Shown in pieces: positions 37,668-45,433 of a stretch of 64,000 nt of DNA. Position 1 is the stretch's first letter. Every line of letters begins with the position of its first letter. The DNA is from DALYLB01 sp964468345 (GTDB taxonomy: Bacteria; Acidobacteriota; Blastocatellia; RBC074), in contig CAYXVZ010000013.1 of the NCBI GenBank assembly GCA_964468345.1, positions 1-64,000 of the forward strand, given 5' to 3'. The notes beneath the pieces are model-generated. The model saw only the letters and a program-made list of their open reading frames with translations, had not been told where the DNA came from and ran no database searches. A program made the translations under genes and the position numbers.

Positions 37668-39194
37668 TCAAAGAACCACGCGGCGAATACTGCGCGCAAC
37701 CTGAGCGCGATCGACCGCCGGCAAATTGCCCGGTGTCTCTTTTATCTCGGAGGCCAGTCGATGAAAAAGCACGCGCGCCGCATTCAGGTCCTGGTCGCAT
37801 CGATGCCCGTTCTCACACGTGAGGATGACGGCCGGCCCTGGCTCAATATGCCCTCCGCAGTGCTCGCATTCCTGGGTTGAGTAGGCGCCTTCAATTTTGG
37901 GGATGCGATCATTCATCTTCTCTCGAATGAAGCTTCGAAGGCGAAAAAGGCCGGCATACTGGCGATACTTCTGAGCCTCTTTGATCGCAATTTGATCAGT
38001 GTCGGACTCTGCAATCTCTTTCAGGTCCAAATCGTCTTCCCACGCCAGCACCGCGCAGTGACGAGACAGCCACGCCGCGATATTCCTATACAGGGCGTTC
38101 TTCGTGGCCTGAATTCGAATCTGCGCTTTCCTGATACGCTTCGACATTTCAACGTGTCTGGTATACCACGATTCAAAGAACTCAAGGCTTATGCCGGCGT
38201 CGAACAATTCTTTGCGCAGCCGCCGCAATCCTCCGGCCCGCATCTTCACAATGCCGGACATCGAGGCCCTGGCGGCTTCCGGCCAGTTGTCCTTCTCAAT
38301 CTCTCTGAGCTGGGCTTTGCACTCTTCCAGTAGATAGTCCTGGCGAGACTGCATTTCCCATACCTGCCGGATGTCGCGCGTCGCCTCTGACTCGGGGAAG
38401 CGTTCCATCTGCTTTCGCTCGGATCGATTCGCCAGATTGAACGGCAAGTAGATTTCATACGATCCTTTGGGGTGATAAAGCACTCCCAGCCGCAAGCCAT
38501 CCTCATGCCGGCGATATCCTAAATCCAGGCCAAAGACCGCATTGCCATGGACGATATCCTGCGGCGGATATTCGACAAGCAGAATGATTTTCCATCGCCA
38601 TTCCCGAAATGCCGGCTCGTACTGGCCGCACAGGGAATAGCGTTTCAAGATTGCGGCCGGATCGGGCGGCCGGTGCATAACCACTTCAAACGGGATCCGC
38701 GTGTCGTTGATCGAGAAGTGCCCGCGGGCTAGGCCACTCGATCGGCGAATACAGGTATGCTTCTTGTCACGATACTCATACAGCCAAGAAATTGGCTCGC
38801 CGCCTGATTGCGTTCTGTGTTCGATATTGATCTTCCGGAGTCCGCGTTTGATCGAAGGAATCCCTGCTTGCTTCTTCGCCCACATCCGATGTGACTTCTG
38901 AAAGCTTTCATAAACCTGCCACTTCGCCCAACAGGGAAGGCCAAGATCGTCTCCAGTATTGCGGACGTGGCTATACGCCTGCTCCCAGAAGACTTCATAA
39001 GCCGCTTTCTTTTCGGCCTTGTCGGCGTCTTTGAGGGAATCCGTCAGCCGCTGATTTTCAGTAGCCATCCAGTTCCATAATTCCCTCTGCGCCTTTGCCG
39101 TCTGAAAAACGATTTCCGGCACGTCTCCTGTGATTTTGATGTCGTAGGCGTAGACGAGCGGCCGGTTTTCTGGTCTGAGTTTCTTTCTCGGCAT
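37668..39194 (-). CDS. Cas12/TnpB-like RuvC nuclease
   Basis: 508 residues. The split RuvC site is complete: D224 in FGLDLGYR, E386 in LAWEDDL and D469 in DQDLNAARVL. A zinc ribbon (C443, C446, C460, C466) lies between RuvC-II and RuvC-III, as in TnpB and small type V effectors. The N-terminal ~215 residues are the likely RNA/DNA-recognition part, and a long helical insert (about 255-370) sits between RuvC-I and II. It is longer than typical TnpB (about 400) and in the range of compact Cas12. AAAGGAG precedes the ATG. No TnpA, transposon ends, Cas1 or Cas2 were seen. The 3' side carries the hairpin array and the 5' leader carries two more hairpins. An RNA-guided DNA nuclease or RNA-binding regulator is likely. 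Confidence 0.85.
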   Translation of the reverse strand: MPRKKLRPENRPLVYAYDIKITGDVPEIVFQTAKAQRELWNWMATENQRLTDSLKDADKAEKKAAYEVFWEQAYSHVRNTGDDLGLPCWAKWQVYESFQKSHRMWAKKQAGIPSIKRGLRKINIEHRTQSGGEPISWLYEYRDKKHTCIRRSSGLARGHFSINDTRIPFEVVMHRPPDPAAILKRYSLCGQYEPAFREWRWKIILLVEYPPQDIVHGNAVFGLDLGYRRHEDGLRLGVLYHPKGSYEIYLPFNLANRSERKQMERFPESEATRDIRQVWEMQSRQDYLLEECKAQLREIEKDNWPEAARASMSGIVKMRAGGLRRLRKELFDAGISLEFFESWYTRHVEMSKRIRKAQIRIQATKNALYRNIAAWLSRHCAVLAWEDDLDLKEIAESDTDQIAIKEAQKYRQYAGLFRLRSFIREKMNDRIPKIEGAYSTQECEHCGGHIEPGPAVILTCENGHRCDQDLNAARVLFHRLASEIKETPGNLPAVDRAQVARSIRRVVL

Positions 39195-39208
39195 TTCCTT
39201 CTCCTTTC

Positions 39209-39340
39209 ATTTTTAGCCTCAAGAGTAGTTCCCTTGAGTGTCTATGTATTGTTTAAGCAATGATCGCCTGGGCCTTTTTTAGCCTCAAGAGTAATTCCCT
39301 TGAGTGTTTACGTATTACTCTCGCAATGATCGCCTGGACC
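39209..39340 (-). repeat. 66-bp tandem duplication with array-type hairpins in the nuclease leader
   Basis: Two near-identical 66-bp copies (about 39,209-39,274 and 39,275-39,340), each with a hairpin of arms CTCAAGAG and CCCTTGAG (39,216-39,239 and 39,282-39,305). The arms are the same as array unit 36,673. The imperfect pair is again G-U on the minus strand. The nearer copy lies directly before the ribosome site of the nuclease gene. The second copy overlaps the end of the upstream gene. Possible autoregulatory RNA target. Confidence 0.75.
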
Positions 39341-40171
39341 CTTTTTATACGGGCAGGGAATTAGCTGGGGAACGTGGTCAAACACATTCGCCTCCCACAA
39401 ATATCCATTGCAGTCCTTGCAGTGAATCTTCTGTGCGTGAGAATCAGCGTCGTTTCCCCAAGTCTTCTCCAGCATAAGCTTGTCAATGACCTGTTTGACG
39501 TAATCGCAATGGCAAAGCTTTGGAGCGCACCAGCAAAGAAGCAACACCCTTTCAGTCCAGGCGAAGGTCGCAATTGTGTAAATCGCCTGTCTGGCCGGCG
39601 TGTCACTCTCCATTTGCCTATCAAGCCATTTGCCATACTTCTCATACGCCTCGGCACGCTCCGATTCGTTTTTGATCTTGAATGGATTGCCTAAAGGGGA
39701 ACCAATTCGACCCGGCATATCCCGGCCAAGATAGAACGATGTAAGCGGCGGCTGTCTCTTGTTTCTGACATTGCCCACGATGACGCGCCGATAATCGTAA
39801 ATCTTGATCCTGGCTTCTCGTGCTTTACTGAACATCGAGGCCGTTCCATTGTGCCCGGGGAAAAGGGCAACCGCATCGGCGTATGCTGCCATCTGGGCAT
39901 TGCGGATCGGGCCGGCATTGGCGTTGTATTCTGTCCCGTCCTCGCGCGTGCGGATGATCGCCTCCGGATGCGTCAAATCGTCCCATTTGGCTTCCATTGG
40001 AATGACAGGGATCTTGTTTCGGTTCGCCCACGCTTCGCCGCAAGCATCGGCGCCAGTGCAGCGCCCGCTTACAACTTCTGTAACGGGCGTCTTCCGGTGG
40101 ATCTCATCGAGGATTCCATAGTCTTCCGGAATGAATCTATATTTTCGTCCGCCGGCGATGATCAGTTTCAT
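39308..40171 (-). CDS. DUF2493 (SLOG) + DUF4326 fusion with zinc-ribbon tail
   Basis: 287 residues from the ATG at 40,171 with GAGAGGG upstream. Residues 1-130 have the DUF2493 Rossmann pattern: LIIAGGRKY, VVSGRCTGADACGE, AGPIRNAQM and GTASM. Residues about 135-235 match DUF4326: GSPLGNPFKI, then CWCAPKLCHCD. The last ~50 residues carry a CKDC…CPY zinc element. SLOG proteins bind nucleotide-derived ligands. It is an unusual two-domain combination; the biological role is unknown. Confidence 0.7.
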   Translation of the reverse strand: MKLIIAGGRKYRFIPEDYGILDEIHRKTPVTEVVSGRCTGADACGEAWANRNKIPVIPMEAKWDDLTHPEAIIRTREDGTEYNANAGPIRNAQMAAYADAVALFPGHNGTASMFSKAREARIKIYDYRRVIVGNVRNKRQPPLTSFYLGRDMPGRIGSPLGNPFKIKNESERAEAYEKYGKWLDRQMESDTPARQAIYTIATFAWTERVLLLCWCAPKLCHCDYVKQVIDKLMLEKTWGNDADSHAQKIHCKDCNGYLWEANVFDHVPQLIPCPYKKGPGDHCESNT

Positions 40172-40179
40172 GTTCCCTC

Positions 40180-40878
40180 TCAAAATATCGGCAAGACTGA
40201 CTGCGGCATCCGGGTGACGATTTCCCGGCAATGGGACTCTTCAATTTCGATTCCAATCGCCTTATAGCCAAGGTCCTTGGCCGCGCGAATGGTGGAACCA
40301 CTCCCCGCATAAGGATCGATCACCGTGTAGTCGGATGGAATGCTCAACTGTCCCAATACCCAGCGCATAAGGGAAATAGGCTTTTGTGCCGCGTGACGCT
40401 TGGGGCCATTGGATAGATTTTCTTCTCCTTCACGAATGATCCCGCGCCATTTCTGGGAGTGAACTCGCAATGCACCTTTGCGATTCGTCCATATCAATTC
40501 ACCATCTGAATTCGAGTCAGACTTGCTCCCTTTTCTCTTATCCCAAAATAGCCACTTCCACATATCAGGAAAGGGGTTTGGGGGAAGCTTATTTGCGTAG
40601 TGATTTGCTCCAAACAGAGCAATAATCGGGTATATCAGCAAATGTGATGGATCAAAGGGCTTTTCATCTCCTTTGATTTTCCCTCTGCCATTTGTCACGG
40701 GGCGTGCTCGATCGATCGACGGTTTACGAATGCCTTTCCGGTCAAATTCGGCGTTGATCCCATAGGGGACATCCGAAACCAGCGCAATCTTTTCGACCGG
40801 AAGCAATGGAAGGATCTCAAGGCAATCGCCGTGATAGATGGTCACATCATTATCTTGATAATAAGGCTTCGTTGTCAT
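40180..40878 (-). CDS. DNA methyltransferase (beta-type N4/N6)
   Basis: 232 residues. The catalytic motif is SDVPYG at about residues 35-40, a variant of D/S-PPY. The SAM-binding motif DPYAGSGST is near residue 195. The order catalytic-then-SAM is the beta class. GPKRHAAQKPISLMRW matches the usual 'H..QKP..L' element. It lacks a long target-recognition region, so it is a compact phage orphan methylase, probably for restriction avoidance. The Val replacing the first Pro of PPY is unusual but sits outside the usual Asp/Pro-Tyr core. Confidence 0.88.
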   Translation of the reverse strand: MTTKPYYQDNDVTIYHGDCLEILPLLPVEKIALVSDVPYGINAEFDRKGIRKPSIDRARPVTNGRGKIKGDEKPFDPSHLLIYPIIALFGANHYANKLPPNPFPDMWKWLFWDKRKGSKSDSNSDGELIWTNRKGALRVHSQKWRGIIREGEENLSNGPKRHAAQKPISLMRWVLGQLSIPSDYTVIDPYAGSGSTIRAAKDLGYKAIGIEIEESHCREIVTRMPQSVLPIF

Positions 40879-40887
40879 ACTACGTTG

Positions 40888-41559
40888 CTAAAAAGGAATA
40901 TCGTCTGTGCTTTCCGGCTCCCTACAGAACCATTCATGACGCATCTTGTAATAGAGCCGATAGGGAAGGAACGGCTTCACAAGTCGCCATCGGTCAATGC
41001 GCCACATCTGTACGAACGTGCTGAGCATCACCATCGGCCGATTCCATCGGAAGGTATAATCCGCGTAATATCCGATGGAGCGGCAAAACTGTCCGGGCCA
41101 AAAGAAGAGAAGCAGCCAGAAATAACATTCCTGGGGAAGCTCGTAAGGCCGCATCCCGTGATATATCTTCCCCTCGATGTCGGTGCGGCCGGGATTTTTG
41201 TAAACCCTGTTCCGCGGCTTATGGAACTGATACCGGCCAAGCCGGTAGGTGATCAGCTCGACCCAGCATTCGGGCTTATATATTCGCGTGCCGTCGCAAT
41301 TGCAGCAGTCGCCCCATTCTTCGCATTCGTCGCAGATCCATCTTCTATATCCCATGCAATGCCAGCACTCCTTAGCAGGGAAGTGTTGATACTGAATCAC
41401 TGGCTCATATTCGCCGGTGAACAGGTTCATCTGATTGCTTGAGCAATCGCCAAACAGCCGGAGAATCCTGTCTTTCAGGGCGTAGAATTCCGTCCTTTGC
41501 AGGTAAGAGGCGGGAAGGGCATTGGCGTTGTAGAGAAACCAGCCGATGATGTTCTTCAT
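40888..41559 (-). CDS. Cys/Trp-rich hypothetical protein
   Basis: 223 residues from the ATG at 41,559 with GGGAG upstream. The middle has CWHC, CDEC and CCNC pairs, a possible zinc cluster, and the C-terminal half is rich in Trp, Tyr and Arg with hydrophobic stretches (FWLLLFFWPG). It could be membrane-associated. No family recognised. Confidence 0.55.
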   Translation of the reverse strand: MKNIIGWFLYNANALPASYLQRTEFYALKDRILRLFGDCSSNQMNLFTGEYEPVIQYQHFPAKECWHCMGYRRWICDECEEWGDCCNCDGTRIYKPECWVELITYRLGRYQFHKPRNRVYKNPGRTDIEGKIYHGMRPYELPQECYFWLLLFFWPGQFCRSIGYYADYTFRWNRPMVMLSTFVQMWRIDRWRLVKPFLPYRLYYKMRHEWFCREPESTDDIPF

Positions 41560-41560
41560 T

Positions 41561-41830
41561 TCAATCGCTCCCGGCTCCAATGAATTCCTCGGCTTCTTCA
41601 GCCGCATAGAATTCTGCCCAACCATCAGCATACGTCTTCTCAACACTCACCAGTTGGAGGTTGCTTTCGCCCCATCCCAATGATTCCGTAATGTCGTCAA
41701 TTGTATGCGAGTCGATGTAGAAGCCCCTGTGGATTTCGATAAATACGGGCCGGTCGCCGTTCTCCGCGATGTCCTTTTGCAGAAAGGCAAGAAGCTCCGA
41801 TGCTTTAATTGTCTGCTCGATGTTTTCCAC
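41561..41830 (-). CDS. Small acidic protein, GTG start
   Basis: 89 residues starting with GTG, with AAGGAG six bases upstream. Acidic, with a beta-like core (PVFIEIHRGFYID) and an acidic tail. One base separates its stop from the next start. Function unknown. Confidence 0.55.
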   Translation of the reverse strand: MENIEQTIKASELLAFLQKDIAENGDRPVFIEIHRGFYIDSHTIDDITESLGWGESNLQLVSVEKTYADGWAEFYAAEEAEEFIGAGSD

Positions 41831-41833
41831 GTG

Positions 41834-42136
41834 TTACTCCTTCGTGGGAAGGTTTAAAGGGCTTCCAGTTCTCTTTGCGTAGATCCTGGCTTCTATGTGT
41901 TCCTTTTCTTTAATCAGGTTGACCGGGGCAGCATTGCCGGCCCGGAATTTGACGTACTGCCACAAGTGCGCCTGTGTTCTGTGCCAAATATGATTCAACC
42001 TGATGGCGCCACAACGGCCGCACCAGTGGATCTCCCCGGCCGATGATTCTGAGTCTTCGGCCAGTTTGACCGATTGAAGGTGATGGCATTCATTTATCGA
42101 GGTCAATAACTCGATCGCTACCTTAATATCGCTCAT
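41834..42136 (-). CDS. Small CxxC protein
   Basis: 100 residues from the ATG at 42,136 with GGAG upstream. It has WCGRCG plus His residues (a probable zinc knuckle) and a basic C-terminus. Its start overlaps the previous stop by four bases. Function unknown. Confidence 0.5.
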   Translation of the reverse strand: MSDIKVAIELLTSINECHHLQSVKLAEDSESSAGEIHWCGRCGAIRLNHIWHRTQAHLWQYVKFRAGNAAPVNLIKEKEHIEARIYAKRTGSPLNLPTKE

Positions 42137-42303
42137 TGGGTCTTTCTCCACGCCCTGTACTTCCAGAACTCCTTGCGCCATCGCTTGCCCGTCTCGCCGG
42201 GAAACCACGAGAACAGGAATAGGTACAAAAGGGCCGCAAGTATTGGAACAACGACCTCTTGATAAATCATCTGGCCGTACATCGGCTCAACGGTTCTTTT
42301 CAT
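42133..42303 (-). CDS. 56-residue membrane protein
   Basis: From the ATG at 42,303 with GGAGG upstream. One transmembrane helix (VVVPILAALLYLFLFSWF) is followed by a Lys/Arg/Trp-rich cytoplasmic tail. Longer starts read into the neighbouring gene and are rejected. Role unknown. Confidence 0.55.
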   Translation of the reverse strand: MKRTVEPMYGQMIYQEVVVPILAALLYLFLFSWFPGETGKRWRKEFWKYRAWRKTQ

Positions 42304-42601
42304 CTTGAGTTCCTCCGTGCTGTTGGGGCAGGGAAGGGGCATCAAAAACGATCGTGCCGGCGTCGATGTCGCGCGGCTTATAGGCGAGGATCCGCCGAAT
42401 GACCTCGGCTTTTGCGGCAGCAAAATCAGTATCAGGCGAAGTGCCGAAAACCGTATTGATAGCCTCATCGAGCTCCATCAATGCGCCCGCGCTCTTTTCC
42501 GGCAATTCCTCATTGTCACAGTCATATTCGAGGGCTTCACTCAGCCGGATCGCCTTGAGCACGACGGCCAGATATCGAGCCTCCTGGATTCCTTGGGTCA
42601 T
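42287..42601 (-). CDS. Small hypothetical helical protein
   Basis: 104 residues, acidic and helical in the first 70 (YLAVVLKAIRLSEALE), with a loose C-terminus. The start overlaps the previous stop (TCATGA). Function unknown. Confidence 0.55.
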   Translation of the reverse strand: MTQGIQEARYLAVVLKAIRLSEALEYDCDNEELPEKSAGALMELDEAINTVFGTSPDTDFAAAKAEVIRRILAYKPRDIDAGTIVFDAPSLPQQHGGTQDEKNR

Positions 42602-42753
42602 GATTCGGTTTCCTCCTGCTGTTCTTCATCGCTGTAGATTTGCTCGATGTACATGCACTCGCCACCACATTCAGGCTCGGGACAGAACATTGCATCCGTC
42701 TCAGATGCATCACCCTGCCAGCCGCAGGCCGTGCATTCTACTTTTGGGCTCAT
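42598..42753 (-). CDS. 51-residue zinc-ribbon protein
   Basis: A 51-residue ORF with CTACGW, then CPEPECGGEC, a compact zinc ribbon, and a Glu/Gln-rich tail. AGAGG lies upstream of the ATG. Overlaps both neighbours by four bases. Likely metal-binding; function unknown. Confidence 0.55.
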   Translation of the reverse strand: MSPKVECTACGWQGDASETDAMFCPEPECGGECMYIEQIYSDEEQQEETES

Positions 42754-43301
42754 ATTCGCCTCTGCTTGACACTCGCTGCTTGGTCGTACACGGTTGAAAT
42801 CAACTCAACAAGCTCATCCTTGGATATGCCCATTATCAAAGCCATCGTGCCGCACGACTGGAGATAAGCACAGAAAGCTGTTTCCTGTGTTACGCCGCTC
42901 TTGATCAGGACATCGGCTATAAGGAAACAGTTTCCCGGCAATCCGCTCCTAACCTCTTCCGGATCGACGTAGGTGTAATACCTGCGATCAGGCCAGCATC
43001 CAGCAGCGATAGCCATCGCCTGCTGTATAAGGTCGGACGATTGGATTTCGCTTTCGTTACGGAAGGTGGCACAGTTAATCCCCTCTTGACGTTTGCCTGT
43101 TCTGATGTCGATGCAGTCGTCAATGAACTTTCTCCAAACAAAGAGGGCGTCGCCTGCGGCTGTTCGTAAGACGATCTTCTCTCCTGGTCCAGCAAAGATT
43201 GTGCGTTTTCGTCCATCTTTATAGCTTCGTGCGGAATAGTGACGTTCATATAAAGCCAAACAAGTAACATCACCATCCTTAGTCAACCACCAGTCGGCCA
43301 T
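42750..43301 (-). CDS. GNAT-like phage protein with C-terminal extension
   Basis: 183 residues. The first ~120 match a common phage/mobile protein pattern: YERHYS, FAGPGEKIVL, ALFVWRK and CATFRNES…SSDLI, then RRYYTYVDPE; these are thought to have an acetyltransferase-like fold. The final ~60 residues (CFLIADVLIKSG onward) look like a separate small helical domain. No clear ribosome site. It follows a gap, so a promoter may lie upstream. Substrate unknown. Confidence 0.65.
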   Translation of the reverse strand: MADWWLTKDGDVTCLALYERHYSARSYKDGRKRTIFAGPGEKIVLRTAAGDALFVWRKFIDDCIDIRTGKRQEGINCATFRNESEIQSSDLIQQAMAIAAGCWPDRRYYTYVDPEEVRSGLPGNCFLIADVLIKSGVTQETAFCAYLQSCGTMALIMGISKDELVELISTVYDQAASVKQRRI

Positions 43302-43406
43302 TTATTTCACAGTAGGGCGGGCAACCCCTTTATTTTCAGTATATTCGTCGCGTCCGATAATGAGCCTTATGTAACCAGATATCTAATTTTTACCGGTTAC
43401 GAAATC

Positions 43407-43529
43407 CTAGGGATTGCCACCAAAGAAGGCCCTGAGAAAACTGCGGATACCCCACGCTATTGCAAAGGAAACTCCCACAGCAGCAACAGCCTTCGGCCAA
43501 GAATCAATTGCCTGAATCAGTTCAACCAT
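43407..43529 (-). CDS. 40-residue membrane peptide
   Basis: GGAGG lies five bases before the ATG. One hydrophobic helix (AVAAVGVSFAIAWGI) with Arg after it. Fills most of an otherwise empty 230-bp stretch. Role unknown. Confidence 0.5.
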   Translation of the reverse strand: MVELIQAIDSWPKAVAAVGVSFAIAWGIRSFLRAFFGGNP

Positions 43530-43530
43530 T

Positions 43531-43887
43531 TCATCCTCCGTTCTCACTAGTCTGCGTCTCAAAAAACCTGGCCATCGGATCATTGTTCTCTACTTCATCG
43601 GGGCTGATGGTTACGGGAATACCGAGAGCCTGTTCGAGCTGCAAGATCCGGTTTTTTAGTTTGCGCATCTCTTCTACGGCGTGTTCCTTAAAGCCAAATA
43701 ACATCAATTTTGCTCGGAACGTGAGTGCCGTCACTCCATAACCACAGATGGGGCATTTGATGGTAGATGAATAGTCTTGTCCAATTTGCCCTTCTTTTGC
43801 TTTCCACTTAATAACGGACTCGCAATTCAGGCATTTCGCGATACATTCCTGCTCTGATGGCAACACGCCTTTCTTGATAATTTCCAT
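43531..43887 (-). CDS. Zinc-ribbon coiled-coil protein
   Basis: 118 residues with CLNC…CPIC (about residues 19-48), a treble-clef-like zinc ribbon, then a coiled coil (about 70-90). Similar in plan to the gene at 28,145. Function unknown. Confidence 0.6.
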   Translation of the reverse strand: MEIIKKGVLPSEQECIAKCLNCESVIKWKAKEGQIGQDYSSTIKCPICGYGVTALTFRAKLMLFGFKEHAVEEMRKLKNRILQLEQALGIPVTISPDEVENNDPMARFFETQTSENGG

Positions 43888-43890
43888 TTA

Positions 43891-44112
43891 TTAACTCTCG
43901 CGGATTGGTTCTCGCTTCCAGACAAGTTTCATTTGCCGATCTACGACGCCAACAATCGGGCCCATATACACATCGGGGTGAAGCCTCTGTGTCTGCTCTC
44001 TGGATTCCTCAGCTTTGGGGATGGCCTTGATGGCGGCATCGATTGTCCGATACTTGAAAGCGCCAGCGAATTCAATTGTTCCTTCCTTGTCTTCGACCGC
44101 TAATGCGTACAT
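43891..44112 (-). CDS. Small hypothetical protein
   Basis: 73 residues with a GAGAGGCG site. Alternating beta strands and helices; no motif recognised. It lies three bases upstream of the next gene. Confidence 0.55.
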   Translation of the reverse strand: MYALAVEDKEGTIEFAGAFKYRTIDAAIKAIPKAEESREQTQRLHPDVYMGPIVGVVDRQMKLVWKREPIRES

Positions 44113-44120
44113 ATCGCCTC

Positions 44121-44351
44121 TCAGTTAGAACTGTTTTTTCTTCTCAGTCGTTTTCGAATCTCAAGTGCACCGATAATCAACAACACATAAGCCATTGCAG
44201 AGTAAAATAGAACCGCGCTTCCAAACTGTTCAGATACCTGTGCTGGAGCACTTACCAGCCAATAGACAAAATTTATACAGAGATAGACCCAGATCGGCAG
44301 GCCAATAACTGCCGCAATTATCCAAAGTAGTTTCCGTGTTTGTGAATTCAT
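44121..44351 (-). CDS. Two-helix membrane protein
   Basis: 76 residues with an AGGAAGGG site. Two transmembrane helices (about 8-33 and 45-64) and a basic C-terminus (RKRLRRK). A holin is one possibility because of the two-helix plan, but it lies far from any lysis gene. Role unknown. Confidence 0.6.
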   Translation of the reverse strand: MNSQTRKLLWIIAAVIGLPIWVYLCINFVYWLVSAPAQVSEQFGSAVLFYSAMAYVLLIIGALEIRKRLRRKNSSN

Positions 44352-44383
44352 TACCCTTCCTTTCTATAGTTTTCATAGCCAAA

Positions 44384-44812
44384 TCATTCCCTCCTTGTTT
44401 CGATCTCATCATTCTGCAGGCCCTCATATTGAGCCGCCATTCGCTCAATGACCGGCACGATGTATTCGTCCCCTTCCGCCTTTGCGCGATCCAAGCAGAC
44501 GCGGGCCGGCGTGTCGATGATTTTAAAGAAGGTTTTCCATTCGATTGATTGCCATTCATCGCGCCGTTTCCGCGTCATGTTAGTCGCGTCCAGTATTATG
44601 TGTGAATGGCCGGCGAGAAACAGCGCGCGCACCATCGTCTTTGCGATTGCCCAAACGTGGGGCTCCGCCTCCGCAATGAACCGCTGGCCGTGCAGCGCCA
44701 GCCGGATCGCGTCCGGGCTGACGATGGGCAGGTTCTGCTTTCGTGCCCACGTCGTCTTCCCCGATCTCGGGAGGCCTACCGTGCAAAGGAGCGTCCAGTC
44801 TTGTTGTGTCAT
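44384..44812 (-). CDS. P-loop kinase (polynucleotide-kinase-like)
   Basis: 142 residues from the ATG at 44,812. Walker A GLPRSGKTTWA is near the N-terminus; SPDAIR and LDATNMTRKRRDE follow the pattern of small AAA-33/T4 Pnk-type kinases. A C-terminal phosphatase domain is absent. It may phosphorylate nucleic-acid ends or a nucleotide. Its start overlaps the end of the deoxyribosyltransferase-like gene, so these and the HD gene form a nucleotide-metabolism group. Confidence 0.75.
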   Translation of the reverse strand: MTQQDWTLLCTVGLPRSGKTTWARKQNLPIVSPDAIRLALHGQRFIAEAEPHVWAIAKTMVRALFLAGHSHIILDATNMTRKRRDEWQSIEWKTFFKIIDTPARVCLDRAKAEGDEYIVPVIERMAAQYEGLQNDEIETRRE

Positions 44813-44817
44813 ATAAA

Positions 44818-45420
44818 TTAGAACCTTTCGCCGATCGCTGCCAGCGCCGCTACAAGCGATTCGTGTTGATGCCATCGAGGATGACCCCGAAAAACAGATG
44901 TATCAGGCAAAACAGGGCCAACCGCATATATCTCTCGATCGGCTGCTAAAGCTGCTCCGATCTCGATAAATGCGCCTTTCAGGTATTCGCCTGGCTCCGT
45001 GTAAATCAGGACGCAATCAGCGTCTTTGCATTCCTGGATGCAGCGCTTCGCCAAGTCCGCGCGATCGGTCGTTTCCCCTGCCCCGGCTTCATCGATCCAC
45101 GTCGAAACGATCTCGTAGCCTCCGGAACGCAATGCTTTCCATGTGTCGGCGTGCTTGACCTTGCTGGCTGTGTATATCTTAGGTTTGATGACGTGGCCTG
45201 GGCATCCAGTCTCATAGCTGAAGCCTTCGCATTCGCCGTTCATCGGCAGGACCTTGTAGCCTTTGTCTCGTGCCTCTTCGAAATGCCGGCGGACTTCGGC
45301 AGTCGTCATCATCTTGCCGGTGTGGTCTCTGACCACATTATCAAATTCCCGTTCGAATTGGCTTGGACTCATTGCCAAGACTCCATCTACCGATATGCAA
45401 ATATGCGTCGTTATTCTCAT
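44818..45420 (-). CDS. Nucleoside deoxyribosyltransferase-like fusion
   Basis: 200 residues with a strong GGAGGG site. Residues about 20-75 match a short phage protein (MTTAEVRRHFEEA, CEGFSYETGCPGH). Residues about 78-170 look like a nucleoside 2-deoxyribosyltransferase domain: KIYTASKVKHADTWK, DADCVLIYTEPGEYLKGA, then E in FIEIGAALA. Such domains cleave or transfer the sugar of nucleosides. The fusion of the two parts is unusual. Activity is inferred from motifs. Confidence 0.6.
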   Translation of the reverse strand: MRITTHICISVDGVLAMSPSQFEREFDNVVRDHTGKMMTTAEVRRHFEEARDKGYKVLPMNGECEGFSYETGCPGHVIKPKIYTASKVKHADTWKALRSGGYEIVSTWIDEAGAGETTDRADLAKRCIQECKDADCVLIYTEPGEYLKGAFIEIGAALAADREIYAVGPVLPDTSVFRGHPRWHQHESLVAALAAIGERF

Positions 45421-45433
45421 TACCCTTTCCCTC

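Noticed and set aside
37668..39194. IS605-type transposon carrying tnpB
   Set aside because: No TnpA gene, no clear end hairpins and an unusual array on the 3' side; only the nuclease family is shared.
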